From Rhodospirillaceae bacterium (GTDB lineage Bacteria > Pseudomonadota > Alphaproteobacteria > Rhodospirillales > Magnetovibrionaceae), in contig NVTL01000051.1 of assembly GCA_002401565.1 (NCBI GenBank), positions 9,028-24,107 on the forward strand: a stretch of 15,080 nt of DNA, given 5' to 3'. The position numbers and the translations under genes were made by a program. Shown here in pieces: positions 1 through 9,313 of this stretch; positions within the stretch are counted from its first letter, which is position 1; every line of letters begins with the position of its first letter. Below the pieces are notes generated by a model that saw only the letters and a program-made list of their open reading frames with translations, was not told where the DNA came from and did no database searches.

Positions 1-1070
1 ATGTTGCGGGGATCCACCACCACATCAATGCCCAAAGACCCGATTAAGGCCCCGTATTCGCCTTTGTTGATCAGGGAAATAGACCGTTTAGCCCCTTCCC
101 GCTTGGCCAACAAGGACGACAAGATATTGGTTTCATCATCATTGGTCACCGCGATGACGGTTTCGGTCATGGCCATGTTGGCTTCGACCATCATGGCGCC
201 GTCCAACACATCGCCGCGCAGCACCATGGTTTTGCTTAAGCGATTGGCACATTCTTCGGCCCGTTCGGCGTTCAATTCAATCAATTTGACGTTCAGATTA
301 GCGTTTTGTTCTTCCAACTGCTGCGCCAAGAACATACCGATATTGCCGCCGCCAAAAATCACAATGCGCCGCGCCTCGGTTTCTTCGTGACCAAAACTGG
401 CCAGCGTGCGTTCTTGGTTATCGGTCGCGACCACCAAATAAACGTTATCACCCACCAACATTTGCGTATCGGCGTCGGGGATAATCACTTTGCCATCGCG
501 TTCAATGCCGACAATGGTGACTTTAAGGTCCGGAAACAGTTGGGTGATTTGGCGCAAGGGTGTGTTCACCAAAGGACAATTGTCACCACAGCGCACACCT
601 AACAATTTAACAAGGCCATCGACCAAGGGAATGACTTCAAACGCTCCGGGGACGCTCAAACGCCGCGAAATTGCGTGGGCAACTTCAATTTCCGGGGAAA
701 TAATCACGTCAATGGGCATATGATCGCGCGAAAATAAATTGGCCCACATGGGTTGCAAATAAGCCTGATGGCGGACGCGGGCGATCTTTTTGGGCACATC
801 AAACAGCGAATGCGCGACTTGGCAAGCCACCATGTTGACTTCATCGGCCGCGGTCACGGCAATCACCATGTCGGCGTCTTCGGCTCCGGCCCGTTCCAAA
901 ACATCAGGACGCGAAGCATGACCGATCACGCCTTGCACATCCAAGGTATCCGATACCCGCTTAATAAGATCAGGGGATTGATCGATGACTGTTACATCAT
1001 TGTTTTCACGAGAAAGATGTTGGGCAATGTGAAACCCCACCTGTCCGGCACCGCAAACGATCACTTTCAT
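1..1070 (-). CDS. trkA: Trk potassium uptake regulator TrkA, 3' end outside the window
   Basis: TrkA is the cytoplasmic NAD(H)-binding subunit that gates Trk-type K+ channels. Read from the ATG at 1070 the frame stays open to the left edge, giving 356 codons of a protein usually near 458 residues, so about 100 residues are missing. Seen directly: an N-terminal Rossmann motif GAGQVG at residues 7-12 and a conserved aspartate in VTVID near 30. A TrkA-C-like stretch lies around 140-220. A second Rossmann motif, GGGNIG, begins near 240, the duplicated RCK layout of TrkA. The last visible residues (GIDVVVDPRN) match the family. The start has AGGA about ten bases upstream. The gene begins 12 bases after the ntrX stop, as in many alphaproteobacteria, and is probably transcribed with the ntr genes. 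Confidence 0.95.
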   Translation of the reverse strand, partial: MKVIVCGAGQVGFHIAQHLSRENNDVTVIDQSPDLIKRVSDTLDVQGVIGHASRPDVLERAGAEDADMVIAVTAADEVNMVACQVAHSLFDVPKKIARVRHQAYLQPMWANLFSRDHMPIDVIISPEIEVAHAISRRLSVPGAFEVIPLVDGLVKLLGVRCGDNCPLVNTPLRQITQLFPDLKVTIVGIERDGKVIIPDADTQMLVGDNVYLVVATDNQERTLASFGHEETEARRIVIFGGGNIGMFLAQQLEEQNANLNVKLIELNAERAEECANRLSKTMVLRGDVLDGAMMVEANMAMTETVIAVTNDDETNILSSLLAKREGAKRSISLINKGEYGALIGSLGIDVVVDPRN

Positions 1071-1082
1071 GATTATTATTTC

Positions 1083-2492
1083 CTAGTCCGTACTTTTCTG
1101 TAAAGAATCTGCCGTAAGTCCCAATGACTTAAGTTTACGGTGCAACGCCGAACGTTCCATACCGACAAACTCTGCCGTTCGCGAGATATTACCGCCAAAA
1201 CGAGTGACTTGTGCAGATAAATAATCTTTTTCGAAGGCTTCTCGTGCTGGTTTTAAGGGTAACCCCATGATTTCACTGCCATTACCTTGACCATAGGCCT
1301 GATTATTCATGCCAGAATTGGTCACTTCGCTGGGCAGAAATTCGGCGCGAATTTGTTCATTGGCTTCACCGGGGGCCATAATCAACAAGCGTTCGATGAT
1401 GTTTTTCAGTTCTCGCACGTTGCCGGGCCAGGCATAAGACTGCAGCGCCGCTATGGCATCTTCGGATAACATTCTGGGCGCCTGACCTGACCTCTTGGCC
1501 GCATTGACCATAAAGTGAGACGCCAGTAACGGAATGTCTTCGCGGCGTTGGTCCAACGGCGGCACGTCAATCGGCACCACGGATAAACGATAAAACAGGT
1601 CTTCGCGAAAACGGCCTTCTTTGATTTCCAGCTGAATATCGCGGGTCGCACTGGCGACAACACGCACGTCGACTTCGATTTTGGACGTACCGCCAACACG
1701 TTCAAAGATTTGTTCTTGCAACACACGGACGATTTTACCCTGCGTTTCCAAGGGCATATCGGATACTTCATCCAAAAACAATGTGCCAGTATGGGCGGAT
1801 TCAAAATAGCCGATTTTACGTCCACCCTCGCCTTCTTCAACCGATGTTTCGGTGCCAAACAGTTCAATTTCCATGCGTTCGGGGTCCATGGACGCACAGT
1901 TCATCACCACAAAGGGGCCTGTGGCGCGGTTTGAACGATCGTGTAACATGCGCGCGACGACTTCTTTGCCTGAACCACTGGGGCCAGAAATCAGCACGCG
2001 GGAATTGGCCGGTGCCACCCGTTCAATGGCTTGGCGAACTTGGGCAATTACATTTGAAGCCCCGACGAGGTCGTCTTCGGTATCGCTGCGTTGACGCAGG
2101 TCTTCGTTTTCCCGCTTTAAACGGGCGGCTTCCATGGCGCGGTCAATGACCAATAACAGACGATCCGCCTTAAATGGTTTTTCAATAAAGTCATAGGCCC
2201 CGTCTTTAAGGGCTTTTACGGCGGTTTCCACCGTGCCGTGGCCGCTCATCATCACCACGGGCAAGCTGGGATGGCGTTTTTTAATGGCTGATAAAATTTT
2301 CAAGCCATCCATTTGACTGCCCTGCAGCCAAATATCTAACAGCACCAAATTAGGGCGACGGGTTTCAATCATTTCCAAGGCTTGCACGTCGCCACCGGCT
2401 TCGCGCGTTTGAAAGCCTTCGTCTTCTAAAATGCCCGCCACCAGCATGCGGATATCGGCTTCATCATCAACAATGAGAATATCTTGGGGCAT
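1083..2492 (-). CDS. ntrX: Nitrogen assimilation response regulator NtrX
   Basis: Response regulator partner of NtrY, 469 residues, of NtrC-like architecture. Residues 1-120 form a receiver with VDDE at 8-11, phospho-acceptor D53 and K105 (EKP). An AAA+ domain follows with Walker A GPSGSGK at 170-176, Walker B LFLDEV near 238-243 and WPGNVREL near 355-362. The end is a Fis-type helix-turn-helix around 433-457. The L1 loop, where NtrC has GAFTGA, reads GTETSVEEGEGGRKIGYF instead, so the residues that touch sigma-54 are absent. This is a known trait of alphaproteobacterial NtrX, which is thought to act at sigma-70 promoters. The family is linked to nitrogen metabolism, redox response and envelope or cell-cycle control. 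The ATG lies 21 bases after the ntrY stop, with a weak GAGTGATGA-type ribosome site. Confidence 0.96.
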   Translation of the reverse strand: MPQDILIVDDEADIRMLVAGILEDEGFQTREAGGDVQALEMIETRRPNLVLLDIWLQGSQMDGLKILSAIKKRHPSLPVVMMSGHGTVETAVKALKDGAYDFIEKPFKADRLLLVIDRAMEAARLKRENEDLRQRSDTEDDLVGASNVIAQVRQAIERVAPANSRVLISGPSGSGKEVVARMLHDRSNRATGPFVVMNCASMDPERMEIELFGTETSVEEGEGGRKIGYFESAHTGTLFLDEVSDMPLETQGKIVRVLQEQIFERVGGTSKIEVDVRVVASATRDIQLEIKEGRFREDLFYRLSVVPIDVPPLDQRREDIPLLASHFMVNAAKRSGQAPRMLSEDAIAALQSYAWPGNVRELKNIIERLLIMAPGEANEQIRAEFLPSEVTNSGMNNQAYGQGNGSEIMGLPLKPAREAFEKDYLSAQVTRFGGNISRTAEFVGMERSALHRKLKSLGLTADSLQKSTD

Positions 2493-2513
2493 TTTATTTC
2501 ATCACTCGATTCT

Positions 2514-4769
2514 TTAAGAATTCGCCGGAGCAAACGATAGTGTAACGCGTGCCCCGCCTTCTGGTCTGTTTTCAAGTAACAGGTTTCCGCTGTGATCTTC
2601 CATGATTTTTTTAACAATCGCCAGCCCCAATCCACTGCCCCGGTTTCGGGTCGACACATACGGTTCGGTCAAACGCGTCATATCGGTTTCAGGAAGCCCG
2701 GTTCCATTGTCTTCTACGGTGATGACCGAACGCATACCTTTGGGGGTTTCATGCTGGCAAAGCTTGAGGATAACTTGGCCCGCCCCCTGAAGTTCTGGAT
2801 GCGTTTCGATCTGTTCGTTGACCGATTCGACTGCATTTTTCAAGATATTGGTGAGGGCTCTGGAAATTTGCTGAGAATCACAATTTAAAGACTGGATGTC
2901 TTCATCAATCTCGCCTGAGACCATAACATCCCCAACCCCGTCTTCGGTTTCGCTGCGATTGCGTTCTAAAAACAAGGCTTGGCGACATAGGTTTCCAATG
3001 TCTTCGTCTTTTAAGATCGCTTGTGGCATGCGGGAAAAGGACGAGAACTCATCAACCATATTGCCCAAATCATCGACTTGGCGAATGATGGTTTCGATGC
3101 ACATGATGAAGGTTTCGGGATCGTCTTTGATTTGCTTAAGATATTTACGTTTCAGGCGTTCTGCGGATAATTGAATGGGCGTCAGAGGGTTTTTGATTTC
3201 ATGAGCAATTCGGCGCGCCACATCTGACCATGCGGCTTTGCGCTGGGCCGATTGCAGTTCTGTTATGTCATCAAAGGTCACAACATAACCGATAATATCG
3301 CCATCCAATTGTTCGCTGGTGGCGCTGACAATCAATTGCGACGGCACGTTGTCTCTGTGAATGGTGATTTCCGCCTGAGCCACCCGTTCCGGTTTGTTCA
3401 CAGCCTTGCTTAAGACGTCCGCCATTTCGGGTACTTCTTCGGACAAGGGCCGCCCATGGGCCTGGTCTAAGTCAACGCCCAACAAAAGACTGGCGGTTGG
3501 GTTGGATAAATCGATGAGGCCCAAATTATTCAAACCAATCACGCCCGCAGATACACCGCTGAGCACGGTTTCCGTAAAACGACGGCGCTCGTCAAGTTCC
3601 CGGTTCATGGTCAACAGGCCTTCTTGCTGAGCCGCCAGTTTTTCCGTCATTTCATTAAAGGCGGTTGAAAGCGTGCCAATTTCACCAATGGTTTCGTCTA
3701 CTTCAACTCTCAGGCTAAGATCACCCTGAGACACGCCTTGCGCCGCATCAATCAGTTTGGAAATAGGTTTGACCAATTGATTGGCCAGGATCATGCCAAT
3801 CCATACAGCAGCCAACAACAACAACAACGCCACCACCATGAAAATAGCGACAAAGGTGACTTCGATGGTCCCCCGGCTTTCTTGCAAATTTAGGTAGCTT
3901 TGTGACGCCTGACGCACGCGTTCTATATTGCTGATGACGCGCGCATCCACAAACCGTTCCACCAGCAAATAAGCCCCGACAAAACGATCAAGTTTAACAA
4001 TGGCGCGGACCTGTTCGACGTCGGGCGCCGTTAAAATGACCACTTCACCGTTGTTGGCCCGTTCAAAGGCGTTCCTTGGCACTTCGCCAATCCGCAATTG
4101 CAACAAGGAAAACCGTGATTTGGTCAAAATAACACTGTTGGCATCAATAATGACCGCTTCCGATAGCGCCTGTTCATTGGCCAAGTCTGTTAACGATTGA
4201 GCAAATAAGCGGGGATTTACGATCAGTTTCGAAGCATTACGGTTTAAGGTGTTGGACATCCCCAAAACCGCCGTGCCAATGTTTTGAATGTGTTCTTCCA
4301 AATACGCCCGAGCAACAACCTGCGAGGCCTCGACCGCCGTGCGCACCCGTTCGTTAAACCAAGAATTAACACCGTAATTAAGGAACAGAGCGGAAAATAC
4401 GGCCACCAAAATCGCCGGTGTCACGGCAATCAGCGAAAACATCACCACAATGCGCACATGCAGCGCTGATCCCGCCATGCCTTTGCGGCGCTGCACCGAC
4501 ATGGCGACAATGCGTTGCGCAATGACCGCCAGCAACAGCAACAAAACAACCAGGTCAATAACCAAAAAGATCGCGATTTGGCGAGATTCACCCGATCCCG
4601 TTGATGTTCCCGTCAGCAAACCAAACGTTATGGTCCCCGACGCCACGGCAAGGGTTGCCAAAACAAAGGCAAAACGACGGCTGGCCAAAAAACGGCCAAA
4701 CCATTTTTCTGGACCTTTAGGCTTTTTCACCTCTGAGCTTTGACGGGATCCATCCATGTTCTGGCTCAC
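2514..4769 (-). CDS. ntrY: Membrane sensor histidine kinase NtrY
   Basis: Sensor kinase of the NtrY/NtrX pair, 751 residues, in the inner membrane. Hydrophobic stretches near residues 31-54, 65-87, 104-131 and 304-329 are predicted membrane segments. The stretch 132-303 is a probable extracytoplasmic sensor. A HAMP linker follows (about 330-383, with NQLVKPISKLI), then a PAS domain (about 395-505). The dimerisation/phospho-acceptor region has IAHEIKNPLTP with H523, and the ATPase domain has N box NILKNAVES, DNGTGLP and GSGLGLAIV near the end. The frame opens with GTG at 4769, immediately after the ntrC TAA stop; the ATG at 4757 (four codons in) is an alternative start. Signal specificity cannot be read from the sequence. 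Confidence 0.96.
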   Translation of the reverse strand: MSQNMDGSRQSSEVKKPKGPEKWFGRFLASRRFAFVLATLAVASGTITFGLLTGTSTGSGESRQIAIFLVIDLVVLLLLLAVIAQRIVAMSVQRRKGMAGSALHVRIVVMFSLIAVTPAILVAVFSALFLNYGVNSWFNERVRTAVEASQVVARAYLEEHIQNIGTAVLGMSNTLNRNASKLIVNPRLFAQSLTDLANEQALSEAVIIDANSVILTKSRFSLLQLRIGEVPRNAFERANNGEVVILTAPDVEQVRAIVKLDRFVGAYLLVERFVDARVISNIERVRQASQSYLNLQESRGTIEVTFVAIFMVVALLLLLAAVWIGMILANQLVKPISKLIDAAQGVSQGDLSLRVEVDETIGEIGTLSTAFNEMTEKLAAQQEGLLTMNRELDERRRFTETVLSGVSAGVIGLNNLGLIDLSNPTASLLLGVDLDQAHGRPLSEEVPEMADVLSKAVNKPERVAQAEITIHRDNVPSQLIVSATSEQLDGDIIGYVVTFDDITELQSAQRKAAWSDVARRIAHEIKNPLTPIQLSAERLKRKYLKQIKDDPETFIMCIETIIRQVDDLGNMVDEFSSFSRMPQAILKDEDIGNLCRQALFLERNRSETEDGVGDVMVSGEIDEDIQSLNCDSQQISRALTNILKNAVESVNEQIETHPELQGAGQVILKLCQHETPKGMRSVITVEDNGTGLPETDMTRLTEPYVSTRNRGSGLGLAIVKKIMEDHSGNLLLENRPEGGARVTLSFAPANS

Positions 4770-6203
4770 TTATTTAAGCCCGCCACGAACCACCGAAATA
4801 TCAAGTTCGCGAATTTTTTTACGCAATGTATTGCGGTTTAGCCCCAATATATCGGCGGCTTTTAATTGATTACCACGAGTGGCATCCAACGTTAATTGGA
4901 TCAAGGGGCGTTCAATTTCACGCAAAATCCGATCATAAAGGCCCGGTGCGGGCATATCATCACCGTGGGCACTGAAATAGGTCTTTAAATGACGTTCAAC
5001 AGATTGCGTTAAGCTGCCTTCTTCGACTTCGTTCCAAGATGCGGGGGCTTCAGCCAGTTCGGCTTCGATCGCCGGCAAGCCTATTTCATCTTCGGCACAC
5101 AGGGCCAACAGACGTTTGACCATGTTTTCAAGTTCACGAACGTTGCCCGGCCAGCTGTGTCTTTTTAATCTGTCCATGGCTTGTGTGGTGATGGTTTTCC
5201 ACGGTAAACCTTCGGATTCGGCCTGAGACATAAAGTGTCCGACCAATTCTGGAACGTCTTCGGTGCGTTCGCGCAACGGCGGAATGCGCACCTGAGCAAC
5301 GTTAAGACGGAAATAAAGATCTTCGCGAAATTGTCCTTGGCGGATTAACTGTTTTAGGTCCCGGTGCGTGGCGGCAATGATGCGCACATCGGTTTTAATC
5401 GGCGTACGTCCGCCAACGGACGTGTATTCGCCTTCTTGTAAAACCCGCAGCAATCGGGTTTGCGCTTCAGAGGGCATATCGCCGATTTCATCCAAAAACA
5501 ACGTGCCGCCTTGGGCTTGTTCAAAACGACCAATGGATCGACTTGTGGCCCCCGTAAACGCGCCCTTTTCGTGTCCAAACAGTTCGCTTTCAATCAAATC
5601 ACGGGGAATAGCCGCCATATTGATGGCCACAAAGGGCTTGTTCCGACGGCGCCCAAAATCATGCAAAGCCTTGGCCACCAGCTCTTTACCGGTGCCGGAC
5701 TCGCCATTAATGATGATGCTAAGATCGGTCTGCATCAAACGCGCAATGGTGCGGTAAATGTCTTGCATGGCCGCAGACCGACCAATCAACGGCAGGTCTT
5801 CATCGTCTGTTTTGGGGCCCGAAGAAGACTGTTTTTTAGCTTCAAGTCCTCGCTTAACAACGGTCACCAATTCATTGATGTCAAATGGTTTCGGAAGGTA
5901 TTCAAAGGCCCCGCGTTCGGCAGCTTTTAAGGCCGTCATGATGGTCGCCTGAGCACTCATCACAATAATTTTCAAGTTGGGTCTGATTTTCAACATGCGC
6001 GGAATCAGGTCCAGACCGTTTTCATCGGGCATCACCACATCGGTGATCACCAAATCGCCTTCCCCAGCGGACACCCATTTCCACAGCGTTGCCGCATTTG
6101 ATGTGGTGCGCACTTCAAAACCGGCGCGGCTGAGGGCTTGTTCCAAAACCACGCGGATTGAATTGTCATCATCCGCAACAAGAATAGTTGCACCTGTGGT
6201 CAT
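4770..6203 (-). CDS. ntrC: Nitrogen regulation response regulator NtrC (sigma-54 activator)
   Basis: Activator of sigma-54 promoters for nitrogen-limitation genes, phosphorylated by NtrB; 477 residues. The receiver (1-120) has VADDD at 9-13, D55 in ITDVVMPD and K105 in PKP. The AAA+ domain has Walker A GESGTGK at 167-173, an intact GAFTGA loop at 214-219, Walker B TLFLDEI near 234-240 and WPGNVREL at 351-358. A Fis-type helix-turn-helix with [16 protein letters not shown] lies near 449-464. Length and layout are normal for the family. The ATG overlaps the ntrB stop by four bases (ATGA), implying translational coupling. It is a complete, canonical NtrC, in contrast with NtrX downstream. Confidence 0.98.
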   Translation of the reverse strand: MTTGATILVADDDNSIRVVLEQALSRAGFEVRTTSNAATLWKWVSAGEGDLVITDVVMPDENGLDLIPRMLKIRPNLKIIVMSAQATIMTALKAAERGAFEYLPKPFDINELVTVVKRGLEAKKQSSSGPKTDDEDLPLIGRSAAMQDIYRTIARLMQTDLSIIINGESGTGKELVAKALHDFGRRRNKPFVAINMAAIPRDLIESELFGHEKGAFTGATSRSIGRFEQAQGGTLFLDEIGDMPSEAQTRLLRVLQEGEYTSVGGRTPIKTDVRIIAATHRDLKQLIRQGQFREDLYFRLNVAQVRIPPLRERTEDVPELVGHFMSQAESEGLPWKTITTQAMDRLKRHSWPGNVRELENMVKRLLALCAEDEIGLPAIEAELAEAPASWNEVEEGSLTQSVERHLKTYFSAHGDDMPAPGLYDRILREIERPLIQLTLDATRGNQLKAADILGLNRNTLRKKIRELDISVVRGGLK

Positions 6204-7321
6204 CGGTCATTTCCTTCCAAAGGCGGTTCTTTTGACATGGGCAGCAGCACGCGAAAAGTTGTGCGTCCGGGGTGGGATTTAAAATCAATAACACCACCCA
6301 AATCCCCAACAATTTTGGCCACCATAGGCAAACCCAAGCCTGTGCCATTGGTTTTGGTGGTGACAAACGGGTCAAACAGGTGGTCTGTCAAATCGTCTGG
6401 AATACCGGGGCCGTTATCTTGTACGGTGATCGCCAACGGCAGATGCACGCGGCTTTGACTGCCCGGCATGGCAAAACGAATGCCGTGTTGATACGACGTT
6501 TTTAAGACAATTTCACCGCCCTCTTTGGGCACCGCTTCGGCGGCATTTTTAACCAAGTTTAAAAAGACCTGTATTAACTGATCGTGATGGCCCTGGACAG
6601 AGGGCAAGGATGGGTCATAAAACTCTTCAAACCGAACATGAGACGCAAAGCCATGCTTGGCAATTTTATGAACACGGTCAAGGACTTGGTGGATATTTAA
6701 GGGTTCGGTTTTAACCGGAGCATTTTCCGAAAAAACTTCCATACGGTCAATCAGGTCTTTGATGCGATCGACTTCGGCTTGTATTAAACGGGTGAGTTCA
6801 AGATCACCTTCGTTGGCCGATTGTTCCAACAATTGAGCGGCTCCACGTATGCCGCTGAGCGGATTTTTAACTTCGTGGGCCAACATGGACGACATGGCCG
6901 CAATCGACCGGGCGGAATCGCGTTGGGTCATGCGGTGGGCAATTTGGTCGGCGATGGACCGTTCTTGAAAAGACAAAACCACGGATGTTCCGGGGCGTTC
7001 TTCGGGGCCTTCGACCATGCTGGACACCTGAACATCAACCGAACGCTGCCCGGTTCTGGGGGTGTCTAAGGACAGGCTGTATTCGGTCACGGTGCTGATG
7101 CCGCTGCGGACCTGTTCAATCAAGCCAAAAACCGGACTGCTTTTGGGCAGAAGCTCAGACACGGTTGTCCGTTCCAAAGCATTGTAGCTAATGGCAAAAA
7201 GCTGTTCAGCCGCGCCATTGGCAAACAAAACGCGATCATCCTCATCAACCACCAAAATGGCCAAGGTTAAGGCGTTGAGCACCAGTGTCGCTTCGGCGTC
7301 ATGAGATAGCTTTTTTGTCAT
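6200..7321 (-). CDS. ntrB: Nitrogen regulation histidine kinase NtrB
   Basis: Soluble histidine kinase/phosphatase for NtrC, controlled by PII proteins in this family; 373 residues from the ATG at 7321. It has no membrane segments. An N-terminal PAS domain covers about residues 15-120. The phospho-acceptor helix has [15 protein letters not shown], with the active histidine near residue 149. The ATPase domain has the N box [18 protein letters not shown] and [10 protein letters not shown]. The ATG shares one base with the dusB stop (TGATG). A GTG one codon upstream (7324) would give a GTGA overlap and 374 residues. I prefer the ATG. Either way translation is coupled to dusB, and the stop overlaps the ntrC start. 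Confidence 0.97.
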   Translation of the reverse strand: MTKKLSHDAEATLVLNALTLAILVVDEDDRVLFANGAAEQLFAISYNALERTTVSELLPKSSPVFGLIEQVRSGISTVTEYSLSLDTPRTGQRSVDVQVSSMVEGPEERPGTSVVLSFQERSIADQIAHRMTQRDSARSIAAMSSMLAHEVKNPLSGIRGAAQLLEQSANEGDLELTRLIQAEVDRIKDLIDRMEVFSENAPVKTEPLNIHQVLDRVHKIAKHGFASHVRFEEFYDPSLPSVQGHHDQLIQVFLNLVKNAAEAVPKEGGEIVLKTSYQHGIRFAMPGSQSRVHLPLAITVQDNGPGIPDDLTDHLFDPFVTTKTNGTGLGLPMVAKIVGDLGGVIDFKSHPGRTTFRVLLPMSKEPPLEGNDR

Positions 7322-8313
7322 CACGCCGCTTTTTGTTCAATCAGGGGGGCAAAAAAGGCTTTGATCAGATCGGGGACCAAATCGGGATCGTTGCATAAAA
7401 ATACGGTGGAGCGAAAAACCGCTGAATCGGGCAGGCCCTTGGAATACCAGCCAATGTGTTTGCGCATGTTGCGCATGCCCAGTTCTTTGCCATAATGCGA
7501 CTGCATCGCATCATAATGGATTAAAATAGTATCCAATTTGACCTGCAACGACGGCTCAACCAAGCGTTCCCCGGTTTTCATAAAATGAGCAACATGGGAC
7601 GCAAACCAAGGTTTTCCATAACAGCCGCGCCCAATCATCACACCGTCGGCGTTCGATTGTTCAAACATTTTCGCCGCGTCGTCATAGGTATTTACGTCAC
7701 CATTGCCCGTGACTGGCAAGCTGACAGCTTCTTTGACTTCACCAATAAAGGCCCAATCGGAATGGCCTTTGTACATTTGCTGGCGGGTGCGGCCGTGCAC
7801 GACGATGGATTGAATTCCGCTTTCTTGGGCGATGCGGGCCATGTTGGGGGCGTTGCGATTGTCCGCATCCCAACCCGTGCGCATTTTCAAGGTCACGGGG
7901 GTGGACACCGCGTTGACGGCGGCTTCCATGATTTTACCCGCCAAGACTTCGTCTTTCATCAAGGCTGATCCCGAATAGCCGTTCACCACTTTTTTGGCAG
8001 GACAGCCCATGTTTAAATCGATGATGGCGGCGCCACGGTCTTCGTTCATTTTGGCGGCTTCGGCGACCACGGCGGGCTCGGTCCCGGCCAATTGAACAGA
8101 CATGGGGAATTCATCGGCGCACGCGGTGGACATTCTCATGGTTTTTTTGTTGGCGTAAATCATCGCGCGCGACGCAATCATTTCCGACACCACCAAGCCC
8201 ACGCCAAAACTGCGCACCAAACGGCGAAACGGGCGATCTGTGACCCCCGCCATGGGGGCCAGCATCACGTTGTTTTCAAGCTCGACGGGGCCAATTTTAT
8301 AGGGCATGCGCAC
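7321..8313 (-). CDS. dusB: tRNA-dihydrouridine synthase DusB (NifR3)
   Basis: FMN- and NADPH-dependent enzyme that reduces uridines in the tRNA D-loop; historically nifR3 when found upstream of ntrB. The protein has 330 residues in a TIM-barrel fold. Seen: the N-terminal LAPMAGVTDRPFRRL, DLNMGCPAKKVV with the catalytic cysteine C104, VHGRTRQQMYKG, and the phosphate-binding-type stretches NGDV and GVMIGRGCYGKPW. The frame starts with GTG at 8313; an ATG two codons later (8307) is an alternative, and AAGGA upstream lies about 4 or 10 bases away respectively. The 3' end overlaps ntrB. It is the usual first gene of the alphaproteobacterial nifR3-ntrBC operon. Confidence 0.97.
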   Translation of the reverse strand: MRMPYKIGPVELENNVMLAPMAGVTDRPFRRLVRSFGVGLVVSEMIASRAMIYANKKTMRMSTACADEFPMSVQLAGTEPAVVAEAAKMNEDRGAAIIDLNMGCPAKKVVNGYSGSALMKDEVLAGKIMEAAVNAVSTPVTLKMRTGWDADNRNAPNMARIAQESGIQSIVVHGRTRQQMYKGHSDWAFIGEVKEAVSLPVTGNGDVNTYDDAAKMFEQSNADGVMIGRGCYGKPWFASHVAHFMKTGERLVEPSLQVKLDTILIHYDAMQSHYGKELGMRNMRKHIGWYSKGLPDSAVFRSTVFLCNDPDLVPDLIKAFFAPLIEQKAA

Positions 8314-8329
8314 TAAATCCTTAGGAACA

Positions 8330-8374
8330 GAAAAATTCGTGCCTATTTATTGTGCAAAACGGATGAAAATGCAA
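8330..8374 (-). promoter_or_regulatory. Candidate promoter region of the dusB-ntr-trkA operon
   Basis: The 76-base gap before dusB holds a possible sigma-70 pair on the minus strand: TTGCAT at 8374-8369 and ATAAAT at 8350-8345, 18 bases apart. At 8343-8330 there is also GGCACG-AATT-TTTC, close to a sigma-54 site (GGCACG-N4-TTGC) but with the -12 G replaced by T. Neither is strong. I infer that some promoter lies here because ypjD ends upstream with a real gap. Confidence 0.3.
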
Positions 8375-8389
8375 GGTTTTCTGAGGCTA

Positions 8390-9223
8390 TTAAGCGAGGA
8401 TTATGTCGGTGACAACTTTGACGCCGATATAGCCTAACGCCAACAGCAAGTAGCCCAACAGCACAAACCGGGCGGCTTTACGCCCGCGCAGGCCGGTTTT
8501 GTGATGGGCAAACAGCAATCCACCGATGACCACAAAGGCCAAAATGCTGAGGATGGTTTTATGGTCAAAGGCCAACAACGCGCCGATGGCTTTATATTCA
8601 GCGGCCATGCCGGTGATCAGGCCCAGGCCCAAAATGCCTTCGCCCCAACCCAACATGCGCAAGGTCAAATCGCCACAATCGGCAACAGAGGGTAATTTGT
8701 GGGTCAGTTTGGTTGGCCGTTTTAATTTTAAGGCGCGGTCTTGTAAAAAAGCGGCTAAGGCTGCCACGGCGGCAATGGTCACCAAGGCAAATGTGATCAC
8801 GGATACCGCAATGTGCAAAATCAACCAGCCGTCAGGCCCGGCCGTTACCGAAGCAACAACTTCGTCTATAACCGTCGTTGGCGATGCGGCTTGAGCCGCC
8901 AAAGCAATCAAGCCCATCAACGCCATGTACGGCACCAATAACGGAGTCAATCGCCAAGCTTCGCGCATGGACCACGCCAACATGGCAAACACCATCATGG
9001 TGGCGGCGATGGTCACCCACAGCGCACTGCTGAGGCTGGCTTGCCATTGTCCGGACAATTGCACCAAAACCCAAATAAAGGGCCCAAGCGCACTTAACGC
9101 CAAGCTGCCCCAAAAGGCGGCATTAGGGGTGTAATCGGAACGCGCTTCGCCGCGATAGGACACAAAAGCGACCGGAAAAAGACAAGCAATGGCCACAAGG
9201 CCGTGGATAAATGTGACTGACAT
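8390..9223 (-). CDS. ypjD: YpjD-like integral membrane protein, cytochrome c assembly (CcsA/HemX) family
   Basis: Multi-pass inner membrane protein of 277 residues, about eight hydrophobic segments, starting within one at the N-terminus (VTFIHGLVAIACLFPVAFV). I recognise the E. coli YpjD pattern: a histidine in ILHIAVSVITFALVT, a second in FDHKTILSILAF, and HHKTGLRGRKAARF before the last segment, which parallels the HYHEGWRGR stretch of YpjD. The family (cytC_asm) includes heme-handling proteins. The tryptophan-rich WWD heme loop of true CcsA/CcmC is not visible, so a direct role in cytochrome c maturation is not supported. The exact function of YpjD is not settled. The gene reads toward dusB, 76 bases away, and is divergent from ispDF. 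Confidence 0.8.
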   Translation of the reverse strand: MSVTFIHGLVAIACLFPVAFVSYRGEARSDYTPNAAFWGSLALSALGPFIWVLVQLSGQWQASLSSALWVTIAATMMVFAMLAWSMREAWRLTPLLVPYMALMGLIALAAQAASPTTVIDEVVASVTAGPDGWLILHIAVSVITFALVTIAAVAALAAFLQDRALKLKRPTKLTHKLPSVADCGDLTLRMLGWGEGILGLGLITGMAAEYKAIGALLAFDHKTILSILAFVVIGGLLFAHHKTGLRGRKAARFVLLGYLLLALGYIGVKVVTDIILA

Positions 9224-9313
9224 GCACGCACAATCGCCTCTTGCGGAGTGTTGTGCAAGGTGTCTTTTGGAAATTAGGTGTGAAAATCTTTTTGAAGTGA
9301 TAGTTTGTGCGCC

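Noticed and set aside
1..1103. Plus-strand open frames across 1-1103
   Set aside because: They are shadows of trkA, whose minus-strand translation shows two Rossmann motifs and runs off the window edge.
9224..9313. Promoters between divergent ypjD and ispDF
   Set aside because: They must exist, but no -35/-10 pair of acceptable quality and spacing was found on either strand.
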